64,000 nucleotides of DNA from Streptomyces canus (GTDB taxonomy: Bacteria; Actinomycetota; Actinomycetes; Streptomycetales; Streptomycetaceae), in the NCBI RefSeq assembly GCF_030815415.1, contig NZ_JAUSWW010000001.1, positions 5,580,001 through 5,644,000 of the forward strand. Direction: 5' to 3'. Each line of letters begins with the position of its first letter. The first letter of the stretch is position 1. Below, piece after piece: positions 48,607 to 57,541 of the stretch. The position numbers were made by a program, and so were the translations under genes. The notes beneath the pieces are model-generated. The model had not been told where the DNA came from, made no database searches, and saw only the letters and a list, made by a program, of their open reading frames with translations.

Positions 48607-51126
48607 CTAGTCCTCCGCCAACTCCGCCACCCCCGTGATCCGATGCAACGGATACGTCCGTACCTCGTCCGCCGTGTGGTCGTACGCCGTCACGAAGCCG
48701 CCCTCGACGCGGATCGGGGCGATGACGCGCTGGCTGGCGGAGCCCTCCGCGTTGACGTAGCCGATCCACAGGGCCTCGTTGGTGAGGACGGCGGCCTGCA
48801 TGGTGGCGAGGGTCTCGGCGGCGCTGGTGCGGGGGAGCTCGCCGGTGGTGCCGTGGTCGGGGCTCTCCTTGCGCGGGGTCGTGGAGGCCAGGTCGCCCGC
48901 GCGGATCGCGCGGATCGCCGCCGACAGGAGTGTGGCGTCCGGCACCGGCGGGCCGTCCGGGACCGGCTCCGGCGCCGTGCGCGGCGGGGTGCGGTGGGCG
49001 TGGGCGCGGGCGATCAGGACGTCGCCCTCGGCGGACTCGGCGGCCGGCGCGAAGCCCATCTGACGCAGCCCCTCCAGGAGCACGGTCGGCTCGGCCTGGG
49101 CGGCCAGGACTGTGGGGGCCAGCCGGCGCAGGCCCAGGCCAGCGGCGCGCTTGTCGGCGACGATCTCGTTCAGCAGGGCGTCGTCGTCGCAGCGGACGTA
49201 GGCCGAGGCCGCGCCGACGCGCAGATGGCCGTGTCTGCGGGCCACGTCGTCGATCAGATACGTCAGCGGCTGCGGGACCGGGGTGCGGGAGTGCGCGGCG
49301 AGGAACGCGTGCAGGTCGGAGGCGGCCTGCCCGGCGTCCAGCGCCCGGCGTACCGAGCCCGGCGTGAACCGGTACACCGTCGCCCCGCCCTTCGACTCCA
49401 CGTCCGCCAGCACGTCGAGCACGTCCGCCAGGTGGCGCTGCAACGGGCCCGGGGCCACGGCGGTGAGGTCGGCCTGGAGCAGGACATGGTCCAGGGGTTC
49501 GGGCAGCAGCGGGGCGAGGAGACGGGCGGCCGCGGCGGAGGCCACGGCCTGCTCGGTCGGGGAGAGGGGCTCCACCGGGGACGCGGCGTGGTGGTGGACG
49601 GGCAGCTTGTCCCCGGGGCCCGACGGCTCCTCGCGGGGCGTCCTCGCCGGTGCCGCGCCCCACAGTGCCCGTCCCTGGGCCGACAGCGCTCCGCGTCCCG
49701 TGACTCCCAGCAGTTCCGCCTCGCTCAGCGTCCACTCGGTGAGCCGTGACCGCAGGTCGTCGTCCCGCTGGGGGCCTCGCAGCGGCCGTTCCCAGCGCAG
49801 CCGCGCCTGCACGGACTCCACGGACGGCGAGGCACCCTCCGGGAGACCGGCCAGCAGGGTCAGCACCCGGTGCCGTACCTCCGGGGCGGCGCTGCGGTCC
49901 AGGCCCGGGCCCAGCGCGGACAGGGTGCGGTCCTTCGCGTCCCGGCCGCCGACCAGGCCGGCCGTCCGGGTCGCCGTCAGCCAGGCCTCCGCGAGCCGCA
50001 CCCAGCGTTCGGCCGAGGGCCGCTCCAGCCACTCGTCGTAGGCCGGGGTCGCCGCGTACCGCTCGTCGGCCTCCCCGTCGGAGGCGATCAGGCCGGCCGC
50101 GTAGGCGAGCTCGACCCAGAACGCGGCGACCGGCTCGGACACGTCCAGGGCGACGGCGGTCCGCTTGAGGTCGCGGACGCTCAGACCGCCGGCCCGCAGC
50201 ACCACCGGGCCGCCCTCGTCCCAGTCCTTCAGCAGCTCCTCCACCGTCGCCAGCGCGGTGTACGCCTGTCCGGCCGCCGTCGCGTCCACCACCTGTGGAC
50301 GGTGCGTGGCGATGGGCTCGACGGCCGGCGGCAGCGGTTCGGTGATCCGGTGCGCGAGCCCGCCGCGCAGATGCAGGGCCACCTCCCGCGGCAGTACGAC
50401 CGTCCCGGGCGCCGTCGGCAGCAGCAGCCCCACGTCCAGGAGCCGCCGCAGCCGGACCGCGGGGTCCGCCGTGACCTGCCCGTACGGCGGCCCCCACACC
50501 AGGCGCCGCAGTACCTCCAGGGACTCCTCCGGGAGTTCGGCGAGCAGCGTCGCCATCCGCTCGCGGTCGGTGAACAGCCCGGTCAGCGCGGCGACGGCGG
50601 TCACCGAGTCGTGCGTCGACGGCAGCCCGGCCGCGGTCACGATCTCCTGGATCCGGCCCGGCGACATCCCTGCCGTGGCCTCCTGCACCGTCGGCCCGAG
50701 CCCTGTCGGCGACGGATGCTGCGGCGAGGGCGCCAGCAGCTCCCGCGCGGTCCGCACCAGCCGCAGCCGCTCGTCCTCGCCCCACACCAGCGCCTGCTCC
50801 CGCAGGGTCCCGAGGGCACGCGGCAGCGCTCCGGCGACGGCGGGCGCCCCGGCGTCCCCCGCCAGCAGCCCCAGCAACTCCGCGTACGACGCCGGTTCCC
50901 CCGCTACGGCCAGCGCCTCCGCGGTCTGCAACGCGAACCGGTCCAGGCGCTCCAGAGCACGCACGACCGAGGCACGGGTGCCGGCCCTCGTGGCGAGCTG
51001 GGTGAGGTCGGTGGGGACGGGGGTGACGAGATCGGGGCGGGCACGCAGGAGCGCGCCCAGTGAGGCGTCGTCCCGGACGCGGAGAGCCTCTGCGAGGGAG
51101 CGGGGCGGTGTGGCCGAGGTGCTCAT
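48607..51126 (-). CDS. Helicase-associated domain protein with C-terminal WYL-like domain
   Basis: An 839-aa protein without helicase motor motifs. The N-terminal and middle parts match the actinobacterial helicase C-terminal/XPB-Ssl2-associated family (QLATRAGTRASVVRALERLD and repeated winged-helix-like segments). The last 60 residues form a WYL-like module (LWIGYVNAEG, then VIAPIRVEGGFVTAYD). Proteins of this type are usually encoded near XPB helicases and probably act with them in DNA repair. Here the XPB gene lies 25 kb away, with the biosynthetic cluster between. The ATG at 51126 gives MSTSATPPRSL. Confidence 0.82.
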   Translation of the reverse strand: MSTSATPPRSLAEALRVRDDASLGALLRARPDLVTPVPTDLTQLATRAGTRASVVRALERLDRFALQTAEALAVAGEPASYAELLGLLAGDAGAPAVAGALPRALGTLREQALVWGEDERLRLVRTARELLAPSPQHPSPTGLGPTVQEATAGMSPGRIQEIVTAAGLPSTHDSVTAVAALTGLFTDRERMATLLAELPEESLEVLRRLVWGPPYGQVTADPAVRLRRLLDVGLLLPTAPGTVVLPREVALHLRGGLAHRITEPLPPAVEPIATHRPQVVDATAAGQAYTALATVEELLKDWDEGGPVVLRAGGLSVRDLKRTAVALDVSEPVAAFWVELAYAAGLIASDGEADERYAATPAYDEWLERPSAERWVRLAEAWLTATRTAGLVGGRDAKDRTLSALGPGLDRSAAPEVRHRVLTLLAGLPEGASPSVESVQARLRWERPLRGPQRDDDLRSRLTEWTLSEAELLGVTGRGALSAQGRALWGAAPARTPREEPSGPGDKLPVHHHAASPVEPLSPTEQAVASAAAARLLAPLLPEPLDHVLLQADLTAVAPGPLQRHLADVLDVLADVESKGGATVYRFTPGSVRRALDAGQAASDLHAFLAAHSRTPVPQPLTYLIDDVARRHGHLRVGAASAYVRCDDDALLNEIVADKRAAGLGLRRLAPTVLAAQAEPTVLLEGLRQMGFAPAAESAEGDVLIARAHAHRTPPRTAPEPVPDGPPVPDATLLSAAIRAIRAGDLASTTPRKESPDHGTTGELPRTSAAETLATMQAAVLTNEALWIGYVNAEGSASQRVIAPIRVEGGFVTAYDHTADEVRTYPLHRITGVAELAED

Positions 51127-51279
51127 CCGACCCACGTTAGCGGGTGGCTGCGACGGCGAGACCCGGGTCCGTGGGTCGGGAGCCGGCCGACGGCACGACC
51201 GCGCGTGGCTACGTCGGTCGCATCCCGCGCGATACGGTCATCCCCGGGGATTCAACGCGCCGCCCCCCGGAGGGACTTC

Positions 51280-52293
51280 GTGGGTATCGAGAGCGACCAG
51301 GTCGTCTACGAGTATCTGAGCCGCGTCGGGGACGTGGCCCAGCAGCGGCAGTTGCCGTCCGGCACCCGGATGCGCCTGGTCTCGGAGCTGCGCAACGAGA
51401 TCGACCGGCGCCGGGCGAAGGTCCCCGTGGACAGTCCCGCGGCCGTGCGCCGGATCATCGCCCTTCTCGGCAGCCCCGACGACGTCGTCACCGCGGCCGG
51501 GGGCACCTCCTCCGGGGGAGACACGACCGGCACTGGTGCCCCGCAGGCCCGGACCGCCCCGGCCCCCACCGCCGTCCCCGCGCAGCGGGACCGGGACACC
51601 GGCATCCCCCGTCCCAAGGGGCTGCGCCGTATCGTCCCCGTGCCGAAGCCGCGTCCCGCCGAGACGGTGGACGAGGCACCTGTGCCGCCCCACCTCGCGA
51701 GCGAGGCCGAGATCGGGAACAGCGCGCTCCAGCCGGACTGGTGGCGCACGGACAGCACCCCGTTCGGGGTCGGGGAGAGCCTCCCGGCGGGGTTCGTGGG
51801 CGGTGTGGAGATCCCGGAGCTGCTCAAGCCCCCGCCGCGCGAGCAGGAGCCGAAGCCGGTCGTCGAGAAGGCGCCGGAAGCCGAGCCCGCGACCGACGCC
51901 GCCGTCGACGAGGTTCCCGTCACGCGCCGCCGCCGGCTGCCTTCCCTCCCCAAGGGCAAGTGGACCAACCCCCTCCTGCTGATCGCCGCGGGTCTCCTCG
52001 TCGTGGGGTCGGTCCTCGGAAACCTCGTCGTCCTTCTCCTCGGCTGGCTCATCGCCTACGCCTCACGGAGGCTGACCGAGGCGGAGACCAAGTGGGCGGT
52101 GATGTTCCTGCCCGGCCTGGCGCTCACCGCCGGGGTCGTGTGGCTGTGGGGCCGCACCGAGGGCCGCTGGGGCGACCCCATCGTCAAGGGGCACATGAGC
52201 GACGCGATCGCCGACACCTGGCCGTGGGTGATCAGGGGCGCGGCCGTCGCGTCGGCCCTCTTCCTCGTCTGGCGATCCCAGAGGCAGCGGTAG
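51280..52293 (+). CDS. Membrane protein with cytoplasmic N-terminal domain
   Basis: A 337-aa protein. Residues 1-65 form a helical domain (YEYLSRVGDVAQQRQLPSG, then RLVSELRNEIDRRR) like those on integral-membrane anti-sigma or HAAS-type proteins. A proline-rich linker (70-230) is followed by three or four membrane helices (from NPLLLIAAGLLVVGSVLGN, about 238, to the end). The GTG at 51280 follows GGAGGGAC. The function is unknown; the layout suggests a membrane-tethered regulator or scaffold. Confidence 0.75.
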   Translation: MGIESDQVVYEYLSRVGDVAQQRQLPSGTRMRLVSELRNEIDRRRAKVPVDSPAAVRRIIALLGSPDDVVTAAGGTSSGGDTTGTGAPQARTAPAPTAVPAQRDRDTGIPRPKGLRRIVPVPKPRPAETVDEAPVPPHLASEAEIGNSALQPDWWRTDSTPFGVGESLPAGFVGGVEIPELLKPPPREQEPKPVVEKAPEAEPATDAAVDEVPVTRRRRLPSLPKGKWTNPLLLIAAGLLVVGSVLGNLVVLLLGWLIAYASRRLTEAETKWAVMFLPGLALTAGVVWLWGRTEGRWGDPIVKGHMSDAIADTWPWVIRGAAVASALFLVWRSQRQR

Positions 52294-52325
52294 GACGGTC
52301 GTACCGGCTGGGCACAATGGCCCAT

Positions 52326-52958
52326 ATGGCCACTGCACCCATCTCCGCCCCGACCGTCGGCTTCGACCTCGACATGACCCTCATAGACTCCCGCCCCGGC
52401 ATCCGCGCCTGCTACCTGGAGCTGTCCGAACGGACCGGGACGTACATCGACGCCGACCTCGCGGTCACCCGGCTCGGGCCCCCGCTGGCGGAGGAGCTGG
52501 CCCACTGGTTCCCGGCGGACGAGATCCCGGCCATGGCCGACCTCTACCGGTCGCTGTACCCGGCCATCGCGATCGCCGCGTCGCCCGCCATGGCCGGCGC
52601 CCGTGAGGCGATCGCCGCCGTGCGGGCGGCCGGTGGGCGGGCGATCGTCGTGACCGCGAAGTACGAGCCCAGCGCCAAGCTGCACGTGGAGCATCTCGGC
52701 CTCGCCCCCGACGCGGTGATCGGCGATCTGTGGGCCGAGCAGAAGGCGGTGGCGCTGCGCGAGCACGGCGCGAGCGTCTACGTCGGCGACCACCTCGGGG
52801 ACGTACGCGGCGCCCGGACCGCCGAGGCGCTCTCGGTCGCCGTGGCCACCGGCCCGTGCAGCGCGGCGGAGTTGACCGCGGCCGGTGCGGACGTGGTCCT
52901 CGCCGACCTCACCGGGTTCCCGGACTGGCTCGCCGGCTACCGTCCGGCCCGCGCCTGA
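52326..52958 (+). CDS. HAD-superfamily phosphatase (Gph-like)
   Basis: A 210-aa HAD hydrolase. Motif I is GFDLDMTLIDS (residues 12-22, nucleophile Asp), motif II is IVVTAKYEPS (about 106), motif III Lys is in EQKAVAL, and motif IV is VYVGDHLGDV (about 157). Phosphoglycolate phosphatase-like enzymes have this order; the substrate cannot be fixed. An ATG at 52317 is equally possible as start. A CACAAT hexamer at the start suggests a leaderless or short-leader transcript. Confidence 0.85.
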   Translation: MATAPISAPTVGFDLDMTLIDSRPGIRACYLELSERTGTYIDADLAVTRLGPPLAEELAHWFPADEIPAMADLYRSLYPAIAIAASPAMAGAREAIAAVRAAGGRAIVVTAKYEPSAKLHVEHLGLAPDAVIGDLWAEQKAVALREHGASVYVGDHLGDVRGARTAEALSVAVATGPCSAAELTAAGADVVLADLTGFPDWLAGYRPARA

Positions 52959-53185
52959 CGCCGCCCCGCCGCGATCGACTGGAGCACGCCCGCGCCGGCG
53001 AGCAGGAAGCCGACGCCCATCAGCATGCTCAGTCCGAACATGTACGTCGGAAAGGGCGTCGTTCCGAGGAGCAGCGGGGCCACGGTGACGAGTGTGGCCA
53101 CCGTACCGATGAAGAACACGATGGCTCCGGCACGGATCAGTCGGTCACCGGGCGCCGCGGAATTCGTTTGGGTTTTGTCACGCAC
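52937..53185 (-). CDS. Small two-helix membrane protein
   Basis: An 82-aa protein: polar N-terminus (RDKTQTNSAAPGDRLIRAG), helix 1 AIVFFIGTVATLVTVAPLLL, a short loop, helix 2 MFGLSMLMGVGFLLAGAGVL, and a basic Arg-rich end. It is convergent with the HAD gene, overlapping its last codons by 22 bp, and divergent from the cold-shock gene. Function unknown. The GTG at 53185 is chosen over a TTG at 53218. Confidence 0.7.
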   Translation of the reverse strand: MRDKTQTNSAAPGDRLIRAGAIVFFIGTVATLVTVAPLLLGTTPFPTYMFGLSMLMGVGFLLAGAGVLQSIAAGRRQARAGR

Positions 53186-53230
53186 CGGACCAGGGTAGTT
53201 CCCTGCCCGAAGGAACAACCGGGCGACGTC

Positions 53231-53258
53231 TTGTCACCGGCCTGAAGACCATTAGCCT
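53231..53258 (+). promoter_or_regulatory. Probable sigma-70-type promoter of the second cold-shock gene
   Basis: TTGTCA (53231-53236), 16 bp, TAGCCT (53253-53258). This is close to the streptomycete housekeeping pattern and leaves a leader of about 85 nt before the GTG at 53350. Confidence 0.4.
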
Positions 53259-53349
53259 TGGTACCGGCGGGTCCCGACGACCCGCCCCAGTGCTATCAAG
53301 AGCCGTTTCAGAAGCAGTTTTCCGACGAGTACGAGGACGAGGAACAGAC

Positions 53350-53733
53350 GTGCCTACCGGCAAGGTCAAGTGGTTCAACAGCGAGAAGGGCTTCGGCTTT
53401 CTCTCCCGCGACGACGGCGGTGACGTCTTCGTCCATTCCTCGGTCCTCCCCGCCGGAGTCGAGGCCCTGAAGCCGGGCCAGCGAGTGGAGTTCGGGGTCG
53501 TCGCCGGGCAGCGCGGTGACCAGGCCCTTTCCGTGGTCGTCCTCGATCCGACCCCGTCGGTCGCGGCGGCGACCCGTAAGAAGCCGGACGAGCTGGCCTC
53601 CATCGTCCAGGATCTGACGACCCTTCTCGAGAACATCACGCCGATGCTCGAAAGGGGCCGTTACCCCGACAAGGCCGCCGGCGGGAAGATCGCGGGCCTG
53701 CTGCGGGCGGTCGCCGACCAGCTCGACGTATAG
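53350..53733 (+). CDS. Cold-shock protein with C-terminal extension
   Basis: A 127-aa protein. Residues 1-65 are a cold-shock domain with RNP1 KGFGFLS and RNP2 VFVHSS. Residues 70-127 are an extra helical tail (ELASIVQDLTTLLENITPML, then GGKIAGLLRAVADQL) absent from ordinary CspA proteins. The GTG at 53350 gives PTGKVKWFNSEKG. It is likely an RNA-binding protein with a dimerisation or partner-binding tail. It is convergent with mqnD. Confidence 0.9.
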   Translation: MPTGKVKWFNSEKGFGFLSRDDGGDVFVHSSVLPAGVEALKPGQRVEFGVVAGQRGDQALSVVVLDPTPSVAAATRKKPDELASIVQDLTTLLENITPMLERGRYPDKAAGGKIAGLLRAVADQLDV

Positions 53734-53746
53734 AACTGCTGGATTT

Positions 53747-54592
53747 CTAGGGGAAAGCCAGTGCATTCGGGCCGAGGGGCGGCACCAGCCCCTCGGCCGC
53801 CGCACGTGTGAGGAGCCCCCGCACCGCCGCATAGCCGTCGACGCCGAGATCATGGGTGAACTCGTTGACGTACAGCCCGATGTGCTGGTCGGCGACGGCA
53901 GGATCCATCTCCTGGGCGTGCTCCATGACGTACGGGCGGGAGATCTCGGGGTCGTCCCAGGCGGCGCGCACCGATGTACGAATGGAATCGGCCAGGTTCG
54001 TCAGCGTCCGCGCGCCCAGCGACCGCTTGGCGATGATGGCGCCCAGCGGGATCGGCAGCCCGGTGGTGTTCTCCCAGTGCTCGCCCATGTCCGCGAGCTT
54101 GTGCAACCCGTAGTTCTGGTACGTGAAGCGCGCCTCGTGGATGACGAGCCCCGCGTCGACCTTCCCGTCCCGCACGGCGGGCATGATCTCGTGGAACGGC
54201 ATGACGACGATCTCGCCGACACCGCCGGGGATCGTGTCCGCGGCCCACAACCGGAACAGCAGATACGCCGTCGACCGCTCGCTGGGCACGGCGACGGTAC
54301 GGCCCGTCAGATCCCCCGGTCCACGGGTCAGCACCAGCGGCCCGCAGCCCCGCCCCAGCGCGCCGCCGCACGGCAGCAGCGCGTACTCGTCGAGGACGTA
54401 CGGCAGTACGGCGTAGGACACCTTCAGCACGTCGAACTCACCGCGTTCGGCCATGCCGTTGGTGATGTCGATGTCCGCGAACGTCACGTCGAGCGCGGGC
54501 GCGCCGGGGACGCGGCCGTGGGCGAGGGCGTCGAAGACGAAGGTGTCGTTGGGGCAGGGGGAGTACGCGATCTGCATCGGGTCACCGGTCAT
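53747..54592 (-). CDS. mqnD: 1,4-dihydroxy-6-naphthoate synthase (futalosine pathway)
   Basis: A 281-aa MqnD, a periplasmic-binding-like fold acting in the cytoplasm that turns cyclic dehypoxanthine futalosine into 1,4-dihydroxy-6-naphthoate for menaquinone. Signatures are IAYSPCPNDTFVFDAL (about residues 8-23), DVLKVSYAVLPYVL (about 54) and the catalytic-loop VIHEARFTYQNYGL with His (about 150). Its start overlaps the last codons of mqnB by 11 bp, so the two are cotranscribed, as in other streptomycetes. Confidence 0.95.
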   Translation of the reverse strand: MTGDPMQIAYSPCPNDTFVFDALAHGRVPGAPALDVTFADIDITNGMAERGEFDVLKVSYAVLPYVLDEYALLPCGGALGRGCGPLVLTRGPGDLTGRTVAVPSERSTAYLLFRLWAADTIPGGVGEIVVMPFHEIMPAVRDGKVDAGLVIHEARFTYQNYGLHKLADMGEHWENTTGLPIPLGAIIAKRSLGARTLTNLADSIRTSVRAAWDDPEISRPYVMEHAQEMDPAVADQHIGLYVNEFTHDLGVDGYAAVRGLLTRAAAEGLVPPLGPNALAFP

Positions 54593-55226
54593 GTCGGTTC
54601 CAACTCTCCAGTACGGGCGCGAGCTTCCCGAAGCCGTCGGTCAGCGCGGCGAGGGCGTCCGGAATCCGCCAGGCGGCACGGTCACGGGGCCCCACCGGAT
54701 TGGACACGGCCCGCACCTCCAGCACCGGCACCCCGTGCAGGGCGGCGGCCTCGGCGACCCCGAACCCCTCCATGGCCTCGGCGAGGGCGGTGGGGTGCCG
54801 CTCGCGGAGCGCGGCCGCGCGGGCGGCGGTGCCGGTCACGGTGGAGACGGTGAGCACGGCGCCGCGGCGGGCTCCGGTGGCGGCCACGGCGTCCCGTACG
54901 AGTGCTTCCGGGGGACGGTGGGTGACGGTCCCGAACCCCAGCTCGGTCACCGGCACAAAGCCCTCGGCGGTCTCGGCGCCCAGATCGGCCGCGGTGATCT
55001 CGTCGGCGACGACGAGAGAGCCCACGGGGGCCTCCGGTGGGAAACCGCCGGCGATCCCGGCGGAGACGACGAGGCCGTAGGGGGTGCCTGCCAGTGCGGT
55101 GGCCGTGGCGGCGGCGGCGCGGGCGGGACCGACCCCGACGGCGACGACGTCGACCGGCGCCCCCTCAAACGCCCGGGCCACCGCGTCCCGTTCGACCGGG
55201 ACCGCGGTGGCCACCAGGATGCGCAT
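54582..55226 (-). CDS. mqnB: Futalosine hydrolase
   Basis: A 214-aa nucleosidase of the MTA/SAH type that releases hypoxanthine from futalosine. Seen: RILVATAVPVERDAV at the N-terminus, VVSAGIAGGFPP (about residue 55), and the purine-binding AEAMEGFGVAEAA with the catalytic Glu (about 150). The ATG at 55226 begins the two-gene mqnB-mqnD operon. Confidence 0.95.
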   Translation of the reverse strand: MRILVATAVPVERDAVARAFEGAPVDVVAVGVGPARAAAATATALAGTPYGLVVSAGIAGGFPPEAPVGSLVVADEITAADLGAETAEGFVPVTELGFGTVTHRPPEALVRDAVAATGARRGAVLTVSTVTGTAARAAALRERHPTALAEAMEGFGVAEAAALHGVPVLEVRAVSNPVGPRDRAAWRIPDALAALTDGFGKLAPVLESWNRHDR

Positions 55227-55240
55227 CGACGTCGTAGCGC

Positions 55241-55744
55241 TTACGCGTTGTCGTTGACGAGCTTGAAGTTCCAGACGCCCTTGAAGTCCTTGCTGGCTCC
55301 CGCGGACCCGGGCTTGTCCTGCTGGACGACGCTGATGTACAGCTGCTTCGGCGCGGCCTGACCCTGCTGGCTGGCGAAGAGGTCGACGCCCTGGAAGGAG
55401 TAGTACGTCGACGTGTAGACGTCGGTGACCTGCTGGCCGTTGATCCACAGCGCCCAGCCGGTGTCCGCGATCTCCGGGTCGACACCGATGCGCAGGGTCT
55501 CGCTCTGCGGGACGTCGATCGAGTCGGACGCCTTCTTCAGGGCGCACTTGGTGGCCTTCTCCTGGCCCAGGTTGTCGCCGTCCTCCCAGCACTCGGCCTC
55601 GGCGCTCACCGAGTTCTTGCCGACCGTGACGGTGGCGCGCGGCGTCGGCTTGTCGCACGCCGACAGGACGAGCAGTCCGGCGGAAACGGCGCCGGCGGCG
55701 GCGACAACGCGGCGGCGTCGCACAGCGGATTGCATCGTGGTCAT
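55241..55744 (-). CDS. DUF2771 lipoprotein
   Basis: A 167-aa secreted lipoprotein. The signal peptide is RRRRVVAAAGAVSAGLLVLSAC, with a lipobox LSAC giving the lipidated Cys near residue 30. The mature part matches DUF2771 (TVTVGKNSVSAEAECWEDG, then LRIGVDPEIADTGWALWING). Function unknown. It lies 14 bp upstream of mqnB in the same orientation and could share its transcript. Confidence 0.85.
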   Translation of the reverse strand: MTTMQSAVRRRRVVAAAGAVSAGLLVLSACDKPTPRATVTVGKNSVSAEAECWEDGDNLGQEKATKCALKKASDSIDVPQSETLRIGVDPEIADTGWALWINGQQVTDVYTSTYYSFQGVDLFASQQGQAAPKQLYISVVQQDKPGSAGASKDFKGVWNFKLVNDNA

Positions 55745-55804
55745 GGCGGAAGGCTATAGGGCGGTACCAGCCGTCCCGTTACGCGGGGTGCGGCGTGCCG
55801 TGCG

Positions 55805-57238
55805 TTAGGCCACGCGCGTGCGGGGAGCGCTGCCGTGGCGGGCCGAGCGCAGCAGGCCCTTCACCGTCGCCAGCCAGCCCACGGCGACGATCGCGGCGGC
55901 CACCGACAGGCCCAGGGAGCCGTTCAGGGGCATCACGATGCCGACGGCGCCGCCGAACACCCAGGACACCTGGAGCAGGGTCTCCGAGCGCGCGAAGGCC
56001 GATGTACGGACCTGCTCGGGCACGTCCCGCTGGATCAGCGCGTCCAGGCACAGCTTGGACAGCGCCTGCGCGAACCCGGCGACCGCGGCGAGGACCGCGA
56101 CCAGGAACGCCCCGAAGAAGATCGCGGCGGTGATCGCGACACCCAGGACGAACGCGACGACCGTCACGATGATGATCTCCGGAGCCCGCTGGCGCAGCGC
56201 CGCCCCCACCGCCGTGCCGAGCGCGTTGCCCACACCGGCCGACACGACCACGATGCCCAGCGACACCGCGGCGCTCTCCCCGGACAGCGGGTGCTCGCGC
56301 AGCAGGAACGCCAGGAAGAAGGTCAGGAACCCGGACAGGAAGCGCAGACCGGCGTTGGCGCCCAGGGCGTGGGTGACGGCGATGCCGACCGTGCGCAGCC
56401 CGGGACGCTTGACCGGCTGCCGGTGCGGCCCGTGGAGGTGGTCCTCGTCGGCGGCGAGCAGGGCGATGTCCTCGCCCTTGGCCGAGTCGACCTTCGGCGG
56501 CAGGGTGAAGGACAGGAACGTCCCCGCGATGAAGATCACGAAGGCGCCGTAGAGAGGCCAGCGCGGGCCCAGCGACTGCAGTCCCGCGGCGATCGGCGCG
56601 GCGATGCCGGTCGCGAGGAGCCCGCCGAGGGTGACCCGGGAATTGGCCTTCACCAGGGAGAAGCCGGGTGGCAGGAGGCGGGGCACCACGGCACTTCTGA
56701 CCACGCCGTACGCCTTGGAGGACACGAGGACCCCGAGCGCCGCCGGATACATCTCGATGCTGCCGGTGACGACCGCCCCGGACAGCACCAGCGCCAGCAG
56801 GGCCCGGGCGAGCATCGCGCCGGCCATCGCGGCGCGGCGGCCGTGCGGCAGGCGGTCCAGGAGCGGGCCGATCACCGGGGCGAGGACAGTGAAGGGCGCC
56901 ATGGTGATCGCGAGGTAGAGCGCGACACGCCCGCGGGCCTCGTCCGTGGGAACCGAGAAGAAGACCGTGGAGGCGAGCGCGACCGTGATCATCACATCGC
57001 CCGCGCCGTTCACACCGTGCAGCTCGATCAGCTTGCCCAGACCGGACTCCCCGGCCCCGTGGGCGTGCGTGGCCTTGCGGATGCCCCGGGCGGGTCCGGT
57101 GACCGGGAAGTGCAGGGCGCGTCCGACCGAGCGGAAGGAGCCGCGCACCCGGCCCGTGCCGTTGCGTCGGCTGCTCCCCTTGATCCCTTTGGCCCCACCG
57201 ATCCCGGTGGCTCCTTGGGGTGTCTTCGCGGCTGCCAC
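55805..57238 (-). CDS. MFS transporter
   Basis: A 477-aa protein with a basic cytoplasmic N-terminus of about 80 residues, then about 12 membrane helices starting at GDVMITVALASTVFF. The loop motif GPLLDRLPHGRRAAM (about residue 125) is the MFS motif A. Similar proteins are conserved in this chromosomal position in streptomycetes; the substrate is unknown. The GTG at 57238 begins AAAKTPQGATG. Confidence 0.82.
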   Translation of the reverse strand: MAAAKTPQGATGIGGAKGIKGSSRRNGTGRVRGSFRSVGRALHFPVTGPARGIRKATHAHGAGESGLGKLIELHGVNGAGDVMITVALASTVFFSVPTDEARGRVALYLAITMAPFTVLAPVIGPLLDRLPHGRRAAMAGAMLARALLALVLSGAVVTGSIEMYPAALGVLVSSKAYGVVRSAVVPRLLPPGFSLVKANSRVTLGGLLATGIAAPIAAGLQSLGPRWPLYGAFVIFIAGTFLSFTLPPKVDSAKGEDIALLAADEDHLHGPHRQPVKRPGLRTVGIAVTHALGANAGLRFLSGFLTFFLAFLLREHPLSGESAAVSLGIVVVSAGVGNALGTAVGAALRQRAPEIIIVTVVAFVLGVAITAAIFFGAFLVAVLAAVAGFAQALSKLCLDALIQRDVPEQVRTSAFARSETLLQVSWVFGGAVGIVMPLNGSLGLSVAAAIVAVGWLATVKGLLRSARHGSAPRTRVA

Positions 57239-57541
57239 GACGTCATAGTGCCCCGACTGAGGCGTTCGTAGTGCGGTTACCGCGCGTATGGCCGCGCATT
57301 CACGGACTTGCCGTGGCCATACCGAGACCGGTGCGGGGGTGCCAAACGTCCCGTCGGTGTAGGCCGAGCGCACGCGAGCAGGTAGCGTGCGTATCTCAGC
57401 CATCTTGCACAATGGATGGCACAGGTGCGCCCGAGCGTGAGCGGGCGCGGACGTTGACGCGGTCCCCGGGTCCGCTCCGTCCGCCACCCTCGCCCCCGGC
57501 GTACGCACCTACAGTGACGGCGTAGGAGAGAAGCGATACCT
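57239..57541. other. Divergent intergenic region, no gene seen
   Basis: About 300 bp between the MFS gene and the DUF3027 gene. It holds both promoters by position (an AT-richer TTGCACAATGGATGG segment at about 57405-57420), but no clear hexamer pair, repeat or RNA could be fixed. Confidence 0.4.
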